The translations under genes and the position numbers were made by a program. 32,088 nt of DNA from Xanthomonas bonasiae (GTDB lineage Bacteria; Pseudomonadota; Gammaproteobacteria; Xanthomonadales; Xanthomonadaceae): assembly GCF_017163705.1 (NCBI RefSeq), contig NZ_JAFIWB010000040.1, positions 1-32,088 on the forward strand, written 5' to 3'. This document shows positions 16,495-24,331 of this stretch, piece after piece (the first letter of the stretch is position 1; each line of letters opens with the position of its first letter). Below the pieces are notes generated by a model. The model was not told the DNA's origin and made no database searches. It was given only the letters and a program-made list of their open reading frames with translations.

Positions 16495-16651
16495 CTAATG
16501 GGGCTCCGGCGGCAGTAACGCAACCAAGGACGCGCCGCCCGGGCCGGGAGACGGCAGGCATGCGGCGCGGCGCCGCACGGTGCCGGCCGAGTCTCCGCGA
16601 GACGCCGCATCCTGGCAAGCGCGCGCAACGATTTCGTGCGCCGCGCTCCTC

Positions 16652-16657
16652 TATCAT
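16652..16657 (+). promoter_or_regulatory. Candidate -10 box of the aminotransferase gene
   Basis: TATCAT (5 of 6 matches) ends 6 nt before the ATG at 16664, without a ribosome site, predicting a leaderless mRNA. Confidence 0.45.
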
Positions 16658-16663
16658 CGGGCC

Positions 16664-17875
16664 ATGAACCCGCTTCCGACCGAACCCCGTACCGCGCCGC
16701 ACGCGCTGCCCGCCTACAGCCAACGCAGCCGCGACATCGAACCGTTCCACGTGATGGCGCTGCTGGCCCGCGCCAACGAACTGGAACACGCCGGCCACGA
16801 CGTGATCCACCTGGAGATCGGCGAACCGGACTTCACCACCGCCGCGCCGATCGTCGCCGCCGGCCAGGCCGCGCTCGCGGCCGGCCACACCCGCTACACC
16901 GCCGCGCGCGGGTTGCCGGCGCTGCGCGAGGCGCTGGCCGGGTTCTACCGGCAACGCCACGACGTGGACCTGGACCCGGCGCGGATCATGATCACCCCCG
17001 GCGGTTCCGGCGCGCTGCTGCTGGTCAGCGCGCTGCTGGTGGATCCGGGCAAGCGCTGGCTGATGGCCGACCCCGGCTATCCGTGCAACCGGCATTTCCT
17101 GCGCCTGGTCGAAGGCGCGGCGCAGCTGGTGCCGGTCGGTCCGGACAGCCGCTACCAGTTGACCCCGGCCTTGCTGGACGCGCACTGGAACGCCGACAGC
17201 GTCGGCGCACTGGTCGCCTCGCCGGCCAACCCGACCGGCACCCTGCTGGACCGCGCCGAACTGGCCGCGCTGGCGCAGGCGCTGCAGGCGCGCGGCGGCC
17301 ACCTGGTGGTCGACGAGATCTACCACGGCCTCAGCTACGGCATCGACGCGCCCAGCGTGCTTGAGGTCGACGACAGCGCCTACGTGCTCAACAGCTTCTC
17401 CAAGTACTTCGGCATGACCGGCTGGCGCCTGGGCTGGCTGGTGGCGCCGCGCGCGGCGGTGCCGTCGCTGGAGAAACTGGCGCAGAACCTGTACATCAGC
17501 GCCTCGAGCATCGCCCAGCATGCGGCGCTGGCCTGTTTCCTGCCGGAAACCCTGCAGATCCTGGAAGCGCGCCGCGCCGAATTCGGCCAGCGCCGCGACT
17601 ACCTGCTGCCGGCGCTGCGCGCGCTAGGCTTCCGCATCGAAGTGGAACCGCAGGGCGCGTTCTACCTGTACGCGGACGTGAGCGCCTTCACCGACGACGC
17701 ACAGGCGTTCTGCGCGCATTTCCTGGAGACCGAACACGTGGCGTTCACCCCGGGCGTGGACTTCGGCCACCACCGCGCGCGCCAACACGTGCGCGTCGCC
17801 TACACGCAGAGCCTGCCGCGGTTGCAGGAAGCGGTGGCGCGCATCGCGCGCGGGCTGGAGCGCTGGTCGCGCTGA
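16664..17875 (+). CDS. PLP-dependent class I/II aminotransferase
   Basis: 403 residues, fold type I. Visible cofactor and substrate elements are IGEPDF (52-57), YTAARGLPALREALAGFY, ASPANPTGT (185-193, Asn of NPTG), VVDEIYHGLSY (Asp217 and Tyr220), and SFSKYFGMTGWRLGW with the PLP-binding Lys247; the substrate-carboxylate Arg is in the late HVRVAYTQS. The pattern fits the aspartate/aromatic or alanine-type aminotransferases, but the amino donor cannot be fixed. The start at ATG 16664 has a TATCAT hexamer 6 nt upstream and no ribosome site. The stop is 16 nt from the converging small gene. Confidence 0.92.
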   Translation: MNPLPTEPRTAPHALPAYSQRSRDIEPFHVMALLARANELEHAGHDVIHLEIGEPDFTTAAPIVAAGQAALAAGHTRYTAARGLPALREALAGFYRQRHDVDLDPARIMITPGGSGALLLVSALLVDPGKRWLMADPGYPCNRHFLRLVEGAAQLVPVGPDSRYQLTPALLDAHWNADSVGALVASPANPTGTLLDRAELAALAQALQARGGHLVVDEIYHGLSYGIDAPSVLEVDDSAYVLNSFSKYFGMTGWRLGWLVAPRAAVPSLEKLAQNLYISASSIAQHAALACFLPETLQILEARRAEFGQRRDYLLPALRALGFRIEVEPQGAFYLYADVSAFTDDAQAFCAHFLETEHVAFTPGVDFGHHRARQHVRVAYTQSLPRLQEAVARIARGLERWSR

Positions 17876-17891
17876 CGCGCGCGCGCGACGC

Positions 17892-18371
17892 TCAGTCGCC
17901 GCATCCCACCAGGTCGAAGAACTGCCGAGCGCTGCCTTCGCGCTGATCCGACGGCGTGCGGTACCACAGCAGTTCGCGCAGCTCCGGCACCAGGAAATGC
18001 GCGGGCGCCGCGTCGCCGCGCCGCGGCACACGATCCAGCAAGGTGTAATCGGCATCGGTGCCGATGTATTCGGCATCGCCGAGCGGACGCGCACCACCGT
18101 CGGGATCCGGCGCCTGCCAGGCCGGCACGGTCGGGTCGGCGATCGAGGCCAGCATCTGGCGTCCGTCGCTGCCGCCATCGGCAGGGAGGAACCAATACGC
18201 CCGGCCGCTGCGCGCCGATTGCAGGCGCAATGCCAGATGCGCCGGCCACGCCAGGCCGGACTCCACCGCGACGAAGCGCGCGGTGAGCGCAGGATCGTCG
18301 CGCAACGCATAGCGCGCACGTTCCACCGTGCAATGGCTGGCCACGAGGGCCAGCGCCAGGTTCAGCAGCAT
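17892..18371 (-). CDS. Small exported protein of unknown function
   Basis: 159 residues. The N-terminus MLLNLALALVASHCTVERAR looks like a short signal peptide with a Cys at residue 14, though no proper lipobox. The mature part is acidic and soluble, with LALRLQSARSGRAYWFLPAD, DAEYIGTDADYTLLDRVPR and a C-terminal SARQFFDLVGCGD. I do not recognise the family. Codon use is typical of the window and the frame is intact. GAGAAAG lies 6 nt before ATG 18371. It follows the prolyl oligopeptidase gene on the same strand but a strong palindrome separates them, so it probably has its own expression. Confidence 0.7.
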   Translation of the reverse strand: MLLNLALALVASHCTVERARYALRDDPALTARFVAVESGLAWPAHLALRLQSARSGRAYWFLPADGGSDGRQMLASIADPTVPAWQAPDPDGGARPLGDAEYIGTDADYTLLDRVPRRGDAAPAHFLVPELRELLWYRTPSDQREGSARQFFDLVGCGD

Positions 18372-18403
18372 CGTGCTTTCTCTTCGTGCCACGACAAGAC
18401 GAA

Positions 18404-18431
18404 GGTCCGCTTCCGGGCCCGGAAGCGGACC
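18404..18431 (-). terminator. Perfect 28-nt palindrome 3' of the prolyl oligopeptidase gene
   Basis: The arms GGTCCGCTTCCGGG and CCCGGAAGCGGACC are fully complementary without a loop spacer. It begins 7 nt after the stop codon at 18439 and is followed on the minus strand by a T-rich stretch (TTCGTCTTGT). This is the best intrinsic-terminator candidate of the window. Confidence 0.7.
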
Positions 18432-18438
18432 GCAGCGG

Positions 18439-20544
18439 TCACTTGGCCAGCCGCTCCCACAGGAACCCGTACGCCAGCGCCTGCATATGCGCGGCCTGCG
18501 CATTGTTGGCCGCGCCGCCATGGCCGCCTTCGGTGTTCTCGTAGTAGCTCACGTCCTTGCCGGCGTCGATCATCTTCGCCGCCATCTTGCGCGCATGGCC
18601 CGGGTGCACCCGGTCGTCGCGGGTCGACGTCAGGAAGATCACCGGCGGGTAGGTCTTCTTCGGGTCGAACAGGTGGTACGGCGAGAAGGTCCGGATGTAG
18701 GCCCAGTCGTCGGTGTCCGGATTGCCGTACTCGGCCATCCACGAGGCGCCGGCCAGCAGGTGGCTGTAACGCTTCATGTCCAGCAGCGGCACCTGCACCA
18801 CCACCGCGCCGAACAACTGCGGGTACTGCACCAGCATGTTGCCGGCCATCAGCCCGCCGTTGCTGCCGCCCTGCACGCCCAGGTGCTTGGCCGAGGTGAT
18901 CTTGCGCGCGGCCAGGTCCTGCGCCACCGCGGCCATGTCCTCGTAGGCCTTGTGCCGGTTCTGCTTCAGCGCCGCCTGGTGCCAGCGCGGGCCGTACTCG
19001 CCGCCGCCGCGGATATTGGCCAGCGCGTACACGCCGCCCTGGTCGAGCCAGGCGCGGCCGAGGCCGCCGGAGTAGAACGGGGTCATCGAGATCTCGAAGC
19101 CGCCGTAGGCGTACAGCAGGGTCGGATGGCTGCCGTCCAGCTTGAGCTGCTTCGGCCGGACTAGGAAGTACGGCACCTTGGTGCCGTCCTTGGACACGGC
19201 GAAGTGCTGCTCGATCGCGTCCTTGGACGCATCAAAGAAGCTCGGCATCGCCTTCAGCGTTTCGATGCTCTGCGGGCCGCGCTGCACGTCGGCCAGCATC
19301 AGCGTGGTCGGGGTCAGGAAATCGGTGGAGGTCAGCCACACCTGGTCGTTCTCGTCGGCATCGACCGCATCGACGCTGATGCTGCCGAAGGCCAGGTCAC
19401 CGACCGGGAACGGCGCGCGCGCCCACTCGCCGTCGCCCGGGGTCAGCACCCACAGCCGGCTCTTGACGTCGTCCAGCACGTTCAGCACCAGCGTCGACTT
19501 GGTCCACGCGAACCCCTCCAGCGAGGTGCTGTCGGTCGGCGTGAACAACACCCGGAACGCACGCTTGCCGGCCATGAAGTCGTCGAACTTGGCGGCCAGC
19601 AGCGCACCGGCGGGATAGGTGGTGCCGTCCACGGTCCACGGATCGCGCAACTGCAGGGTCAGCCATTCGCGGTGCACGCGCTTGCTGGCCGAGTTGGGCA
19701 CGTCGATCTTGCGCAGGCTGCCGTCGGCATTGCGCAGATACATCTCGTCGTTATAGAAGGCCAGCGTACGGCTGACGAAATCGCGCTCATAGCCGGGCGT
19801 GTCGTCGTGCATCGCGGCGATGTACATGTCTTCCGGCTTGCCTTCGTAGACCAGGCTCGCGCTCTGCAGCGGAGTGCCGCGCTTCCACTGCTTGACCACC
19901 CGCGGATAGCCGGAGCTGGTCAGCGAGCCGGCGCCGAAATCGGTGTAGAGGTAGACGGTATCGGCGTCGATCCAGCCCAGGCCGCCCTTGGCCTCGGGCC
20001 GGAAGAAGCCGTCCTTCACCCATTGCTTGGAACCCAAGTCAAACTCGCGGGTGACGTCGGCATCGGCGCCGCCGCGCGACAGCGCGATCAGGCAGCGGCG
20101 GTAGTCCGGGCGCAGGCACTCGGCGCCATGCCACACCCAGTTCTCGCCCTCGGCCTTGTTCAGCGCATCCAGGTCCAGCACCGTCTCCCACTTCGGCTCG
20201 GGCTTGCGGTATTCGTCCAGGGTGGTGCGCCGCCACAGGCCGCGCTCGTGCTCGCGGTCCTTCCACAGGTTGTAGTAGTACGGGCCGATCTTCTGCACCG
20301 CCGGGATCTTCGCGTCCGAGTCCAGCACCTCGCGGATGCCGGCCTCGCGCGCCTGGAAGCCCGGCTGCGCGGTCAGCCGCGCCTCGGTCTTGGCGTTCTG
20401 CGCCTTGACCCAGTCCAGCGGCTTGGCACCGGTGACGTCTTCGAGCCAGGCATAGGGATCTTGGGGCATCGCGGTTTCCTTCGCCGCGGCGGTGCCGGAG
20501 ACGATCAGTCCGGCGAGCAGGCAGGCATGGGCAAGAGAGGGCAT
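18439..20544 (-). CDS. Prolyl oligopeptidase, exported (S9A peptidase)
   Basis: 701 residues. A signal peptide (MPSLAHACLLAGLIVSGTAAA) precedes the family opening DPYAWLEDVTGAKPLDWVKA. The seven-bladed propeller spans about 90-430 and the hydrolase domain the rest: LLYAYGGFEIS, ANIRGGGEYGPRWHQAALK, catalytic Ser561 in GGSNGG, the Asp in STRDDRVHPGHARKM, and the His in EGGHGG. Family members cut small peptides after proline; this one should act in the periplasm. It is the second S9A enzyme in the window, clearly different from oligopeptidase B at 14368. The ribosome site is weak. A strong hairpin follows the stop. Confidence 0.94.
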   Translation of the reverse strand: MPSLAHACLLAGLIVSGTAAAKETAMPQDPYAWLEDVTGAKPLDWVKAQNAKTEARLTAQPGFQAREAGIREVLDSDAKIPAVQKIGPYYYNLWKDREHERGLWRRTTLDEYRKPEPKWETVLDLDALNKAEGENWVWHGAECLRPDYRRCLIALSRGGADADVTREFDLGSKQWVKDGFFRPEAKGGLGWIDADTVYLYTDFGAGSLTSSGYPRVVKQWKRGTPLQSASLVYEGKPEDMYIAAMHDDTPGYERDFVSRTLAFYNDEMYLRNADGSLRKIDVPNSASKRVHREWLTLQLRDPWTVDGTTYPAGALLAAKFDDFMAGKRAFRVLFTPTDSTSLEGFAWTKSTLVLNVLDDVKSRLWVLTPGDGEWARAPFPVGDLAFGSISVDAVDADENDQVWLTSTDFLTPTTLMLADVQRGPQSIETLKAMPSFFDASKDAIEQHFAVSKDGTKVPYFLVRPKQLKLDGSHPTLLYAYGGFEISMTPFYSGGLGRAWLDQGGVYALANIRGGGEYGPRWHQAALKQNRHKAYEDMAAVAQDLAARKITSAKHLGVQGGSNGGLMAGNMLVQYPQLFGAVVVQVPLLDMKRYSHLLAGASWMAEYGNPDTDDWAYIRTFSPYHLFDPKKTYPPVIFLTSTRDDRVHPGHARKMAAKMIDAGKDVSYYENTEGGHGGAANNAQAAHMQALAYGFLWERLAK

Positions 20545-20610
20545 GGGTCACGTCCAGGAGAACAGCCCGGAACCGTAGCATGCAGGGCCGCGGCCCTCCC
20601 CTGCCGAAGG

Positions 20611-20913
20611 TCAGGCTGCGCGGCTGACCCGCCAGGCCGGCGCACGCCGGCGCCGTGCCTGCACCCGCGGCCGCATCCGCGCCAGGACCCGCCGCAACGG
20701 CCGCAGCGGCAGCGGGAAGCGGTGCAGCGCCCACCACGCGCTCAGCGGCATGCCCAGCAGCCACAGCGGCCGCCAGCCCAGCCATTCGCTGTAGCCGCGC
20801 GCCGCCGGCCACACCAGCACCAGGGCCAGGCCGGCGAGCAGCGCCTGCCGCACCAGGCGGCGCAGCGCGGGGTGCGGCGCGGGGGCGGGACGGGAGGAAC
20901 GGGCGATCGGCAT
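20611..20913 (-). CDS. Small, very basic membrane protein, unknown function
   Basis: 100 residues with two hydrophobic segments (about 25-39 and 49-63) between Arg-rich ends; the C-terminal 30 residues contain runs of Arg (RRRRAP). I do not recognise the family. ATG 20913 has GGAG 9 nt upstream. Because such high-Arg frames also arise by chance in GC-rich DNA, the call rests on the two plausible membrane helices and on its fit in an otherwise empty 500-nt interval between the prolyl oligopeptidase and lipocalin genes. Confidence 0.5.
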   Translation of the reverse strand: MPIARSSRPAPAPHPALRRLVRQALLAGLALVLVWPAARGYSEWLGWRPLWLLGMPLSAWWALHRFPLPLRPLRRVLARMRPRVQARRRRAPAWRVSRAA

Positions 20914-20984
20914 GGCGGCGACTCCGGAGCAGGGCTGAGGCGTACAGCCTGCCGCGCGGCCATCTCAACGGCTGCGACCCACTA

Positions 20985-21013
20985 TTGACATCACTTTCGC
21001 CCGATACTGGATA
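20985..21013 (+). promoter_or_regulatory. Candidate promoter of the lipocalin gene
   Basis: A perfect -35 hexamer TTGACA (20985-20990) is followed after 17 nt by TGGATA (21008-21013), a poor -10. Transcription would start near 21020, 26 nt before the lipocalin ATG. The patch is AT-richer than its surroundings. Confidence 0.35.
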
Positions 21014-21045
21014 GCGTGTCTCTTCAAGCCCCGGATCCCTGCCCT

Positions 21046-21630
21046 ATGCGCCTGCTTTCCCTGTTCGCCTCCGTGCTGCTGCTCGGCATGGCCGTCCCCC
21101 TGCCGGCGGCACGGGCGAAATCCCCGGAGCAAGAACCCTCGCAGCAACCGCCGATCGACCTGCAGCGCTTCATGGGCCGCTGGTACGTGATCGCGCACGT
21201 GCCCTATTTCGCCGAGCGCGGGCATGTCGCCAGCAGCGACGAGTACACGCTCAAGGAAGACGGCAAGATCGCCGTGCGCTACCAGTACCGCGAAGGGTTC
21301 GACGAGCCGGTCAAGGAAGTCACCTCGCGCGCCACGGTCAAGGAGGGCACCGGCGACCGCCGCTGGACCACCTGGTTCTTCGCCGTGGTCCCGACCAAGT
21401 ACCGCATCCTCGAGGTGGCGCCGGACTATTCCTGGGCGCTGATCGACTATCCCGGCCGCGACCTGGCCTGGGTGTTCTCGCGCACGCCGGACATGGACTA
21501 CAAGCAGTATCGCGAGCTGGTCGGCAAGCTGGACCACGATTACGGGATCAAGGTGGACAAGCTCAAGCGCGTGGCGCAGCGCCGCGACCAGGTCGGCAAG
21601 CTCGGTTTCGAAGTGCCGAGCAAGCCCTGA
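21046..21630 (+). CDS. Exported lipocalin (Blc-like)
   Basis: 194 residues. The signal peptide (residues 1 to about 23, ending AAARA after PLP) has no lipobox Cys, so unlike E. coli Blc this protein should be a soluble periplasmic one. The lipocalin motif 1 is LQRFMGRWYVIAHVPYF with the invariant GxW; later IDYPGRDLAWVFSRTPDMD is the conserved Blc-type strand G-H region with the closing Arg. It should bind a lipid or other hydrophobic ligand at the envelope, as in the Blc family linked to membrane stress. ATG 21046 starts the signal peptide; an in-frame GTG at 21016 is less likely. HxlR follows 102 nt downstream on the same strand. Confidence 0.88.
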   Translation: MRLLSLFASVLLLGMAVPLPAARAKSPEQEPSQQPPIDLQRFMGRWYVIAHVPYFAERGHVASSDEYTLKEDGKIAVRYQYREGFDEPVKEVTSRATVKEGTGDRRWTTWFFAVVPTKYRILEVAPDYSWALIDYPGRDLAWVFSRTPDMDYKQYRELVGKLDHDYGIKVDKLKRVAQRRDQVGKLGFEVPSKP

Positions 21631-21732
21631 GGCGTGTCGCCGATCCCCGAATAGGTTGCCCCCCCATCGCCTGCCGCTCAGCGCAGCGCCAGCCGGCCCC
21701 CGTATGATCGGGTCGGTCCGTCCCCCAGACAG

Positions 21733-22158
21733 GTGCACCGATTGGCCAGCGTTCCTTCCGACGTCCCCTGCACTGCGCCGCGCGTCCCCGCCGCCGATCC
21801 CACGCGCGGCCAGGTGTTCGCGCAGCACTGTCCCTCGCGCGCCGTCCTCAGCCATGTGACCAGCCGCTGGGGCGTGCTGGTGCTGGTGGCGCTGCGCAAG
21901 GGCACGCATCGTTTCGGCGACCTGCGCCGCAAGCTCGAAGGGGTCAGCGAGAAGATGCTGTCGCAGACCCTGCAGGCGCTGGAAGCGGACGGCCTGGTGC
22001 AACGCACCGCCTATCCGGTAGTCCCGCCGCATGTGGAATACGCGCTGACCCCGCTGGGCGAAGACGCGGCGACGCATGTGCAGGCGCTGGTGGACTGGAT
22101 CGAGACCAACATCGGCGCCATCCTGAGCAGCGGCAACCCGACGCCGGATGCACTGTAG
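21733..22158 (+). CDS. HxlR-family winged-helix transcription regulator
   Basis: 141 residues. The winged-helix signature is clear: SRWGVLVLVALRKGTHRFGD, then LRRKLEGVSEKMLSQTLQALE, then DGLVQRTAYPVVPPHVEYAL (wing) and TPLGED. A Cys in the QHCPSRAVL segment precedes the domain, at the usual place of the HxlR redox-sensing Cys. It is a DNA-binding repressor or activator for an unknown, usually neighbouring target. The start is GTG 21733, with weak initiation signals; a TATGAT hexamer lies 24 nt upstream. The TAG stop codon is part of a REP element (CTGTAGGAGC), so the C-terminus was probably reset by that element. Confidence 0.85.
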   Translation: MHRLASVPSDVPCTAPRVPAADPTRGQVFAQHCPSRAVLSHVTSRWGVLVLVALRKGTHRFGDLRRKLEGVSEKMLSQTLQALEADGLVQRTAYPVVPPHVEYALTPLGEDAATHVQALVDWIETNIGAILSSGNPTPDAL

Positions 22159-22227
22159 GAGCGGCTTCAGCCGCGACAGGCGGTATCAGCTAACGGCAAG
22201 CCCGTCGCGGCTGAAGCCGCTCCTACA
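22154..22227. repeat. REP inverted pair between convergent regulator genes
   Basis: Two perfect 24-nt complementary arms (22154-22177 and 22204-22227) with the head TGTAGGAGCGGCTTCAGC and a 26-nt loop. The element overlaps the HxlR stop codon (22156-22158) and ends 29 nt from the WYL-regulator stop. It could end transcription from both sides. Confidence 0.93.
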
Positions 22228-22256
22228 ACGGCAGCATCCCGCCCGCTACCAACGCC

Positions 22257-23228
22257 TCAGTCGTCGCTGTAGTTGCTCAGCGCCAGCGACAGCAGCGACT
22301 TGGCCTGTTCGCGCAGCGAGCGCGGCTCGACGATTTCCGCGTCCGACCCGTAGTGCAGCACGTCCATCAGCAACTCGCGCGAGACGCTGTACGGCACCTT
22401 CAGTTCGTAGCGGCCGTCGGCCAGGAAGCGCCCCTGCTGCTTGGAATGCCAGTGCTCGTCGGCGACCCAGCGCGCGGCCTTGGGACTGAACACGATCGTC
22501 GCCCAGCCCTTGGGCGCGCCGGAGAAGATCCCGTAGCTGGCCGCCAGCTGCGAGTCCAGTTCCTCGTCGGCCACGTCCTGCGCCACTTGGTCGAGCAGCC
22601 GCGCATGGTTGATGCGGTCCACCGCGAAGCTGCGCACCGCATCGCGGCCGTGGTCCCAGGCGTCCAGGTACCAGTTGTCGCGGTAGTGGGTGATGCGCTG
22701 CGGCGACACCGTGCGCTTGGTCGATTCGTCGGTGGAGCGCGCGCGGTAGTCGAACGACAGCCGCTTGCGCTCCAGCACCGCCGAGGCGACGGTGCGGAAA
22801 CTGGCCTCGTCGAGCTTGCGCCCGCGGTGCGGGATCACCCGCACCCGCTCCACCGGCCAATGGGTGGCCCCGGCCTGCGCCGCCAGCAGGCTCTCGATGC
22901 GCTGCTGCAGCGGCGCCAGCACCGAGGACAGCACCCCGCCGCCGGTCCGCGCCAGCAACTGCTGCGAGGCCAGCAGGGCGTGCAGTTCCTCGGAACTGAG
23001 CCATAGCCCGGGCAGTTCGAAGCGGTCGCTCTCGCCGGACTCGTAGCGGAACCCGGCCTCGCCGTCGCCCTCGACCGGGGCCATCAGCGCATCGCGCAGG
23101 AACGCCAGGTCGCGATAGACGGTGGCGCGGGAGCAGCTCAGTTCGTCCTGCAGGCGCGCCACCGTCACCGGATAGCGGGCGGACTTGAGCAGCCGGTGCA
23201 GTGCGTTGATGCGTTCGTAGCGGTCCAT
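22257..23228 (-). CDS. WYL-domain transcription regulator (YafY/DeoR type)
   Basis: 323 residues in three parts: an N-terminal HTH (MDRYERINALHRLLKSARYP, then DELSCSRATVYRDLAFL), a linker helix region, the WYL domain (about 140-215, RDNWYLDAWDHGRDAVRSFA with the name-giving Trp-Tyr-Leu) and a C-terminal WCX extension (VFSPKAARWVADEHWHSKQ to about 310). WYL domains are thought to sense ligands, often nucleic acids or nucleotides, and adjust DNA binding. No ribosome site precedes ATG 23228; a CATAAT hexamer ends 7 nt upstream. It is divergent from the DUF481 gene over 194 nt, so autoregulation or control of that gene is possible. Confidence 0.92.
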   Translation of the reverse strand: MDRYERINALHRLLKSARYPVTVARLQDELSCSRATVYRDLAFLRDALMAPVEGDGEAGFRYESGESDRFELPGLWLSSEELHALLASQQLLARTGGGVLSSVLAPLQQRIESLLAAQAGATHWPVERVRVIPHRGRKLDEASFRTVASAVLERKRLSFDYRARSTDESTKRTVSPQRITHYRDNWYLDAWDHGRDAVRSFAVDRINHARLLDQVAQDVADEELDSQLAASYGIFSGAPKGWATIVFSPKAARWVADEHWHSKQQGRFLADGRYELKVPYSVSRELLMDVLHYGSDAEIVEPRSLREQAKSLLSLALSNYSDD

Positions 23229-23235
23229 GGCCCCG

Positions 23236-23241
23236 ATTATG
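23236..23241 (-). promoter_or_regulatory. Candidate -10 box of the WYL regulator gene
   Basis: CATAAT (5 of 6 matches) ends 7 nt before the ATG at 23228, no ribosome site; predicts a leaderless mRNA. Confidence 0.45.
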
Positions 23242-23360
23242 TCTGAAGTCCGTGGCGGAAGAACGCGCCGCGGCCGGTCGCGCGCGCCAACCGCGGCGAG
23301 GCGGCCGAACCGGCGATGAAGCCGGGGTCCGCCGGCGGCCGGGGCGTCATGTAGATCCGG

Positions 23361-23366
23361 TATGAT
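23361..23366 (+). promoter_or_regulatory. Possible -10 box of the DUF481 gene
   Basis: TATGAT, 5 of 6 matches to TATAAT, in the AT-richest part of the 194-nt divergent gap; a start near 23373 would leave a 50-nt leader containing the GGAGAG ribosome site. No -35 match is seen. Confidence 0.3.
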
Positions 23367-23422
23367 GAAATCGTTTCCATTCCGTTAGCCGAAGGCTGCG
23401 TCCTCAACCGGAGAGTAAAGCC

Positions 23423-24211
23423 ATGCCCCGCTGCGCCACCGTAGTATCCGCCATCACCTTGTTGCTGCTGTGCACCTCCCCGGCCCTGGCCGCCGATGTG
23501 CCCGCCCCGCCGGCGGAACCAGGCAGTTCACCGTGGAGCGGCTCCGGCGAACTGGGACTCTCCTCCTCGCGCGGCAACAGCTCCAACGAAAGTTTCAACG
23601 GCCGGCTCAAGGGCCAGTACCTGGATGGCGACTGGATCCACAGCATCGACCTGTTCGCCTTGCGCGCCAGCGCCGAATACACCAACACCAACGACGACGG
23701 CAGCACCGAGCGCGTGCGCCAGACCACGTCCAACCGCTACACCGGCAGCGCCGGCAGCGCGCTGCAGTTGGGCGAGCACCGCCAGCTGACCGCTTCGCTG
23801 CGCTACGAGCGCGACGATTTCGCCACCTACGACCGCCTGGCCACGATCGGCATCGGCTACGGCACGCGGATCATGGACGGCGATCACAGGAGCCTCGATG
23901 TGCAGATCGGCCCCGGCGTGCGCCGCGCCCACGACGTGGAAGAGGACCGCACCGAGACCGGGCTGATCGGCCGCGGCCTGGTCGACTTCAAGTACGGCCT
24001 GACCGACAACACCGAGCTGGCCAATACCCTGCTGGTCGAATCGGGTTCCTACAACACCTTCGCGCAGAACGACCTGGGCATCTCGGTCAGCATGAACTCG
24101 CGGCTGGCGCTGAAGGCCGGCTGGCAGGCGCGCCACAACAGCGATGTCAGCGACGACAAGAAGAAGACCGATACGCTGGCTACGATGAACGTGGTCTACA
24201 AGTTCAAGTGA
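23423..24211 (+). CDS. DUF481 outer-membrane beta-barrel protein (YdiY-like)
   Basis: 262 residues. A signal peptide (residues 1 to about 23, ending SPALAA) is followed by a Pro-rich linker and then the DUF481 barrel: WSGSGELGLSSSRGNSSNES is the family opening, further strands alternate polar and hydrophobic residues (SLRYERDDFATYDRLATIGI, LDVQIGPGVRRA), and the chain ends TLATMNVVYKFK. The family is often annotated as salt-stress-induced outer-membrane protein; the real role is unknown. ATG 23423 has GGAGAG 7 nt upstream. A GGGATT-type repeat starts 3 nt after the stop codon, followed by a REP pair. Confidence 0.9.
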   Translation: MPRCATVVSAITLLLLCTSPALAADVPAPPAEPGSSPWSGSGELGLSSSRGNSSNESFNGRLKGQYLDGDWIHSIDLFALRASAEYTNTNDDGSTERVRQTTSNRYTGSAGSALQLGEHRQLTASLRYERDDFATYDRLATIGIGYGTRIMDGDHRSLDVQIGPGVRRAHDVEEDRTETGLIGRGLVDFKYGLTDNTELANTLLVESGSYNTFAQNDLGISVSMNSRLALKAGWQARHNSDVSDDKKKTDTLATMNVVYKFK

Positions 24212-24214
24212 GGC

Positions 24215-24244
24215 CGGGATTGGGGATTCGGGATTGGGGAGTCG
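24215..24244 (+). repeat. GGGATT-type repeat after the DUF481 gene (locus 4)
   Basis: Single arm with four G-tracts (GGGATTGGGGATTCGGGATT, then GGGG) starting 3 nt after the stop codon, G-rich on the coding strand. It fits the canonical pattern of a G-quadruplex with 3-4 nt loops. No complementary arm follows. Confidence 0.9.
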
Positions 24245-24331
24245 CGACGGCAGGTGCGGCGGCGATCGGGCCGGCGCATGGTCGGCCAGCCGTCGGGGTC
24301 GATCCCGGCCTGTCGGCTGACGGCGCTTTCC

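Noticed and set aside
16580-16663. 28-residue N-terminal extension of the aminotransferase
   Set aside because: The extension is not family-like and the -10 candidate lies inside it; ATG 16664 begins the aminotransferase proper.
14519-17521. 1000-codon open frame on the minus strand
   Set aside because: It overlaps oligopeptidase B in another frame and runs antisense through the aminotransferase gene; the translation is low-complexity Arg/Gly/Ala without domains. Long antisense frames are usual at this GC content.
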